Shown one piece after another: positions 7,466-10,642 of a stretch of 10,642 bases of DNA. A program made the position numbers and the translations under genes. This stretch comes from Leclercia sp. UBA7405 (GTDB lineage: Bacteria > Pseudomonadota > Gammaproteobacteria > Enterobacterales > Enterobacteriaceae), in contig DKMV01000363.1 of assembly GCA_002469605.1 (NCBI GenBank), forward strand, positions 717 to 11,358. Reading direction: 5' to 3'. Below the pieces are notes generated by a model. It saw only the letters and a program-made list of their open reading frames with translations, searched no databases and was not told the origin of the DNA. The first letter of the stretch is position 1; each line of letters starts with the position of its first letter.

Positions 7466-9058
7466 ATGACGACGAAAGCAACGCAAAAAATATCGCTGTG
7501 GGAGTTTTTCCAGCAACTGGGGAAAACCTTTATGCTGCCTGTTGCCCTGCTCTCCTTCTGCGGGATCATGCTGGGTATCGGCAGTTCGTTAAGCAGCCAC
7601 GACGTTATCAGCCTTATTCCGGTACTCGGCAACCCGGTGCTGAAGGCGATTTTCGTCTGGATGAGTAAGGTCGGCTCCTTTGCCTTTAGCTTCCTGCCGG
7701 TGATGTTCTGTATTGCCATCCCACTGGGGCTGGCGCGCGAAAATAAAGGCGTCGCCGCTTTTGCCGGTTTTGTCGGCTACGCGGTGATGAACCTCGCGGT
7801 CAACTTCTGGCTGACGGCAAAAGGTATTCTGCCGACTACCGACGCGGCGGTGTTAAAAGCCAATAATATCCAGAACGTTATCGGTATTCAGTCTATCGAC
7901 ACCGGGATCCTTGGGGCGGTGATCGCCGGGATCATCATCTGGATCCTGCATGAGAAGTTCCACAACATCCGCCTGCCGGACGCGCTGGCCTTCTTTGGCG
8001 GTACCCGTTTTGTGCCTATTATCACCACGGTGGTGATGGGGCTGTTTGGTCTGGCGATCCCGCTTATCTGGCCCGTCTTTGCGCTGGGCATTACCGGCAT
8101 CGGGCATATTATCAATAGCGCGGGAGACTTCGGGCCGATGATCTTCGGCACCGGTGAACGCCTGCTGCTGCCCTTCGGCTTACAGCATATTCTGGTGGCG
8201 CTGATCCGCTTTACCGAGGCTGGCGGTACTCTGGACGTATGTGGTAATACCGTCAGCGGCGCGCTGACCATCTTCCAGGCGCAGCTCAGTTGCCCGACCA
8301 CCCACGGCTTTGCCGAGAGCGCCACCCGCTTCCTCTCTCAGGGTAAGATGCCCGCCTTCCTGGGCGGCCTGCCGGGCGCGGCGCTGGCCATGTATCACTG
8401 TGCCCGTCCGGAAAATCGCCATAAAATTAAGGGGCTGCTCATCTCCGGCGTTATCGCCTGCGTAGTTGGCGGCACCACCGAGCCTATCGAGTTCCTGTTC
8501 CTGTTCGTGGCCCCGGTGCTCTATCTTATCCACGCGGTGCTGACCGGTCTCGGCTTTACCACCATGGCGGTGCTCGGCGTGACCATCGGCAACACCGACG
8601 GCAACGTGATCGACTTTGTGGTGTTCGGTATCCTGCACGGCCTCTCAACCAAGTGGTATCTGGTGCCGGTCGTGGCGGCAATCTGGTTTGCGGTCTACTA
8701 CGCTATTTTCCGCTTCGCCATCACCCGCTTTAACCTGAAGACCCCGGGTCGTGATATCGACACCGCCGCGGCCGTCGAGCAAGCGGTGACCGGCGTCACC
8801 GGTAAATCGGGCTATAACACCCCGGCCATTCTGGCGGCGCTGGGCGGCGCGGATAACATCACCTCGCTGGACAACTGCATTACCCGCCTGCGCCTGTCGG
8901 TGAAGGACATGTCGCTGGTGGATACCGCGGCCCTGAAGGCCAATCGCGCCATCGGCGTGGTACAGCTGAACCAGCATAATCTGCAGGTGGTGATCGGCCC
9001 GCAGGTGCAGTCGGTGAAAGATGAGCTGGCGACACTCATGCGCACGGTAGAAGCCTGA
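7466..9058 (+). CDS. malX: PTS EIICB permease MalX (glucose/maltose family)
   Basis: Membrane permease of the phosphotransferase system that can transport and phosphorylate glucose and take up maltose in E. coli when malI is lost; the physiological substrate is uncertain. The 530 residues match E. coli MalX in length. Residues ~1-425 form the EIIC membrane domain with about ten hydrophobic segments and the conserved GGTTEPIEF motif (335-343). A linker leads to the EIIB domain (about 452-530) with its phosphorylated cysteine Cys471 in DNCITRLRL. There is no EIIA domain, so phosphate must come from a separate EIIA, probably EIIA-Glc (Crr). The ATG at 7466 is preceded by AAAGGAG (7452-7458) with a seven-base spacer; a TTG at 7463 is also in frame but less likely. 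First gene of malXY; transcription is predicted to be CRP-activated and MalI-repressed. Complete. Confidence 0.97.
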   Translation: MTTKATQKISLWEFFQQLGKTFMLPVALLSFCGIMLGIGSSLSSHDVISLIPVLGNPVLKAIFVWMSKVGSFAFSFLPVMFCIAIPLGLARENKGVAAFAGFVGYAVMNLAVNFWLTAKGILPTTDAAVLKANNIQNVIGIQSIDTGILGAVIAGIIIWILHEKFHNIRLPDALAFFGGTRFVPIITTVVMGLFGLAIPLIWPVFALGITGIGHIINSAGDFGPMIFGTGERLLLPFGLQHILVALIRFTEAGGTLDVCGNTVSGALTIFQAQLSCPTTHGFAESATRFLSQGKMPAFLGGLPGAALAMYHCARPENRHKIKGLLISGVIACVVGGTTEPIEFLFLFVAPVLYLIHAVLTGLGFTTMAVLGVTIGNTDGNVIDFVVFGILHGLSTKWYLVPVVAAIWFAVYYAIFRFAITRFNLKTPGRDIDTAAAVEQAVTGVTGKSGYNTPAILAALGGADNITSLDNCITRLRLSVKDMSLVDTAALKANRAIGVVQLNQHNLQVVIGPQVQSVKDELATLMRTVEA

Positions 9059-9065
9059 CGTCTTG

Positions 9066-9090
9066 CCCCCTTCTGCGGAAGGGGGTTTTT
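9066..9090 (+). terminator. Terminator-like hairpin between malX and malY
   Basis: Arms CCCCCTTC (9066-9073) and GAAGGGGG (9078-9085) form a perfect 8-bp stem with the loop TGCG, followed directly by TTTTT (9086-9090). It begins 7 bases after the malX stop. By form it is a good intrinsic terminator, yet it lies inside what is an operon in E. coli and no promoter fits in the 17 bases left before the malY start. It probably lowers malY expression relative to malX or marks a 3' end for malX mRNA. Confidence 0.8.
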
Positions 9091-9107
9091 CACTGTAAGG
9101 ACGAGAA

Positions 9108-10280
9108 ATGTTCGATTTTGCAAGCGTCGTGGATCGCCACGGCACCTGGTGCACCCAGTGGGATTACGTTGCCGATCGCTTCGGCGCTGCCGACCTGCTG
9201 CCGTTTACCATCTCCGATATGGATTTCGCCACCGCCCCCTGCATCACCGATGCCCTCACTCAGCGCATTAATCACGGCGTGTTCGGCTACAGCCGCTGGA
9301 AGAACGATGAATTCCTCGCGGCGGTGGCCCACTGGTTCCAACAGCGTTTCGCCTGCCCGATTGACACCGATACGCTGGTTTATGGCCCCTCGGTTATTTA
9401 TATGGTTTCGGAGCTGATCCGCCAGTGGTCGCAGGCCGATGACGGCATCGTAGTCCATACCCCCGCCTACGACGCCTTTTACAAGGCGATAGAGGGTAAT
9501 AAGCGCATCCTGGTTCCCGTGGCCCTTAATAAAGAGGCCGACGGCTGGCAGTGCGATATGGCCGCGCTGGAAGCCGCCCTGGCAGAGCCACAGAATAAAA
9601 TTTTACTGCTCTGCAGCCCGCACAATCCGACCGGAAAAGTCTGGACGCGGGAAGAATTAACGCAGATGGCGCAGCTGTGCGAACGCCACAATGTGAAGGT
9701 GATCAGCGATGAGATCCATATGGATATGGTCTGGAGCGGGCATCAGCACATCCCCTGGTGCGCGGTCGCCGAGGGCCCCTGGGCGCTGCTGACCTCCGGC
9801 TCCAAGAGCTTTAATATCCCGGCGCTCACCGGCGCCTACGGCCTGATTGGCGATGAGGCGAGCCGCAGCGCTTATCTTGATGCCCTGAAAGGGCGCGACG
9901 GCCTCTCCTCCCCTTCGGTGCTGGCGCTGGTGGCGCACATTGCCGCCTATCAGCAGGGCGAGCCCTGGCTGGACGCGCTGCGGGCTTATCTGGAAGCCAA
10001 CCTGAGCTACGTTGCCACGGAGCTGAACGCCGCCTTTCCGCAGCTGAACTGGCAGCCGCCCCAGGCCTCCTATCTGGCGTGGATCGACCTTCGCCCACTG
10101 AATATTGACGATCGGGCCCTGCAAAAGGCGCTGATCGAAGAGCAAAAAGTGGCGATTATGCCGGGATATACCTACGGACCGGAAGGTACGGGTTTTGTGC
10201 GCCTGAACGCCGGCTGCCCGCGCAGCAAGCTCGAGCAAGGGGTACAGCGGCTGATAGCGGGGATCCGCTCACTGGGATAA
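9108..10280 (+). CDS. malY: PLP-dependent cystathionine beta-lyase MalY
   Basis: Pyridoxal-phosphate enzyme with C-S (cystathionine beta-) lyase activity, fold type I, class I/II aminotransferase family; cytoplasmic. In E. coli MalY also binds the activator MalT and keeps it inactive, dampening the maltose regulon, a role separate from catalysis. The 390-residue length equals E. coli MalY. The PLP lysine is Lys233 in TSGSKSFN; other cofactor or substrate residues visible are Tyr121, Asn173 in PHNPTGKVW, Asp201 in SDEIHMD, and the carboxylate-binding Arg365 in GFVRLNAG. The start ATG has AAGGA (9097-9101) six bases upstream. It lies 49 bp after malX with a terminator-like hairpin in the gap, and a bidirectional terminator follows. 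Complete and catalytically intact by these residues. Confidence 0.97.
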   Translation: MFDFASVVDRHGTWCTQWDYVADRFGAADLLPFTISDMDFATAPCITDALTQRINHGVFGYSRWKNDEFLAAVAHWFQQRFACPIDTDTLVYGPSVIYMVSELIRQWSQADDGIVVHTPAYDAFYKAIEGNKRILVPVALNKEADGWQCDMAALEAALAEPQNKILLLCSPHNPTGKVWTREELTQMAQLCERHNVKVISDEIHMDMVWSGHQHIPWCAVAEGPWALLTSGSKSFNIPALTGAYGLIGDEASRSAYLDALKGRDGLSSPSVLALVAHIAAYQQGEPWLDALRAYLEANLSYVATELNAAFPQLNWQPPQASYLAWIDLRPLNIDDRALQKALIEEQKVAIMPGYTYGPEGTGFVRLNAGCPRSKLEQGVQRLIAGIRSLG

Positions 10281-10285
10281 AAACG

Positions 10286-10321
10286 TGCGCAATGGGCTCT
10301 ATCATTGCGCATTTTGTTTTT
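10286..10321. terminator. Bidirectional terminator after malY
   Basis: Arms TGCGCAATG (10286-10294) and CATTGCGCA (10303-10311) form a perfect 9-bp stem with an eight-base loop. The plus strand continues as TTTTGTTTTT; the minus strand continues, after CG, as TTTTT. It is 5 bases past the malY stop and can also end transcripts from the converging hydrolase gene. The following 93 bases up to that gene's stop codon show nothing I recognise. Confidence 0.9.
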
Positions 10322-10414
10322 AACCTGCCTGTTTTTTTATCGGTTGCGTTTTACACGCGCCCTTTCCCGATACGAGTGTGATGTGGCTTTATCGCGACCC
10401 GCCTCTTTCCTTGA

Positions 10415-10628
10415 TCAACGAGAGGGCGCTCTCAGGAAGGTGATGATTTCATCGAAGGCCTGCCAGCGGCCAGGCTCCATCAACATCATGTGCGTACCGC
10501 CACCAATCTCTATCCAGCGTCGGTGGGCGGCGTTATCGAAGCGCTTGAACAGATCCTGCATCATATCGACTCGCACGTCTTGATCCCACTCGGCGTGAAC
10601 GAGCAGTACCGGTGCAGCTATCGCGCCC
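10415..10628 (-). CDS. Alpha/beta hydrolase, C-terminal fragment (5' end missing)
   Basis: Last 70 codons of a gene running in from the right end; the start lies outside the window. The translation holds APVLLVHAEWDQDVRV and, 31 residues after its Asp, the stretch EIGGGTHMMLM, ending in FLRAPSR and a TGA at 10415-10417. This is the usual C-terminal layout of alpha/beta hydrolases: a beta strand leading to the catalytic Asp (in AEWDQDV), then the catalytic His (in GGGTH) and a closing helix. The nucleophile Ser/Cys would be in the missing part, so substrate and subfamily are unknown. It converges with malY. In E. coli the gene after malY is add (adenosine deaminase, opposite strand), so this is a local difference. 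Five rare codons (ATA x2, CGA x2, AGA) in 70 suggest codon use unlike its neighbours, though the sample is small. The frame stays open through the adapter-like final 14 bases. Confidence 0.72.
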
Positions 10629-10642
10629 AGATCGGAAGAGCG
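10629..10642 (+). other. Illumina TruSeq adapter sequence at the end of the window
   Basis: The final 14 bases, AGATCGGAAGAGCG, equal the first 14 bases of the common Illumina TruSeq adapter (the version continuing TCGTGT). An exact 14-base match ending precisely at the last base is very unlikely by chance, so these bases are probably untrimmed adapter carried into an assembled contig. The hydrolase reading frame happens to remain open through them and should not be extended on that evidence. Confidence 0.85.

Noticed and set aside
9091..9107. Possible separate malY promoter after the hairpin
   Set aside because: Only 17 bases remain before the start codon and they hold the ribosome site; a promoter and leader cannot fit.
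10305..10583. Plus-strand frame of 92 codons at the right end
   Set aside because: It starts inside the malY terminator and runs antisense to the hydrolase fragment, whose minus-strand translation has clear alpha/beta-hydrolase motifs.

Overview
The window is a chromosomal stretch from an enterobacterium of the Enterobacteriaceae. The proteins resemble their Escherichia coli K-12 counterparts closely, almost residue for residue over long stretches, with nearly identical lengths and the same gene order. Base composition is GC-rich, and the uid and hdhA genes that E. coli K-12 carries between ydgA and malI are absent. This fits Enterobacter, Lelliottia, Leclercia or a similar genus, but the genus cannot be fixed by eye. 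No mobile element, phage, CRISPR array, tRNA or rRNA is visible.

Layout: (1) 34-3209, minus strand: fumC and upstream of it fumA, the two kinds of TCA-cycle fumarase. The 134-bp gap holds a GC-rich palindrome and a good SoxS/MarA/Rob-type box in front of fumC. (2) 3210-3407: divergent promoter region between fumA and manA. (3) 3408-6207, plus strand: manA (mannose-6-phosphate isomerase) and ydgA (membrane-anchored DUF945 protein), separated by a terminator-like hairpin ending 21 nt before the ydgA start. (4) A shared bidirectional terminator, then malI on the minus strand (6259-7287). (5) A 178-bp malI-malX control region with two 16-bp MalI operators and one CRP site. (6) malX and malY, plus strand (7466-10280), with an unexpected terminator-like hairpin between them. 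(7) A bidirectional terminator, then the 3' end of an alpha/beta-hydrolase gene on the minus strand. (8) The last 14 bases are identical to the start of the Illumina TruSeq adapter and are probably not genomic.

How the genes work together: fumA and fumC give an iron-sulfur fumarase for normal aerobic growth and an iron-free one for oxidative stress or iron limitation. manA links mannose-6-phosphate to glycolysis and supplies fructose-6-phosphate/mannose-6-phosphate interconversion. malI represses malXY. MalX is a PTS permease and MalY is a PLP-dependent C-S lyase whose protein is also known to inhibit the maltose activator MalT.

I found no undescribed system. The points worth a second look are the adapter-like end, the intercistronic hairpins (malX|malY and manA|ydgA), the compact malI-malX control region, and the hydrolase gene lying where E. 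coli has add.
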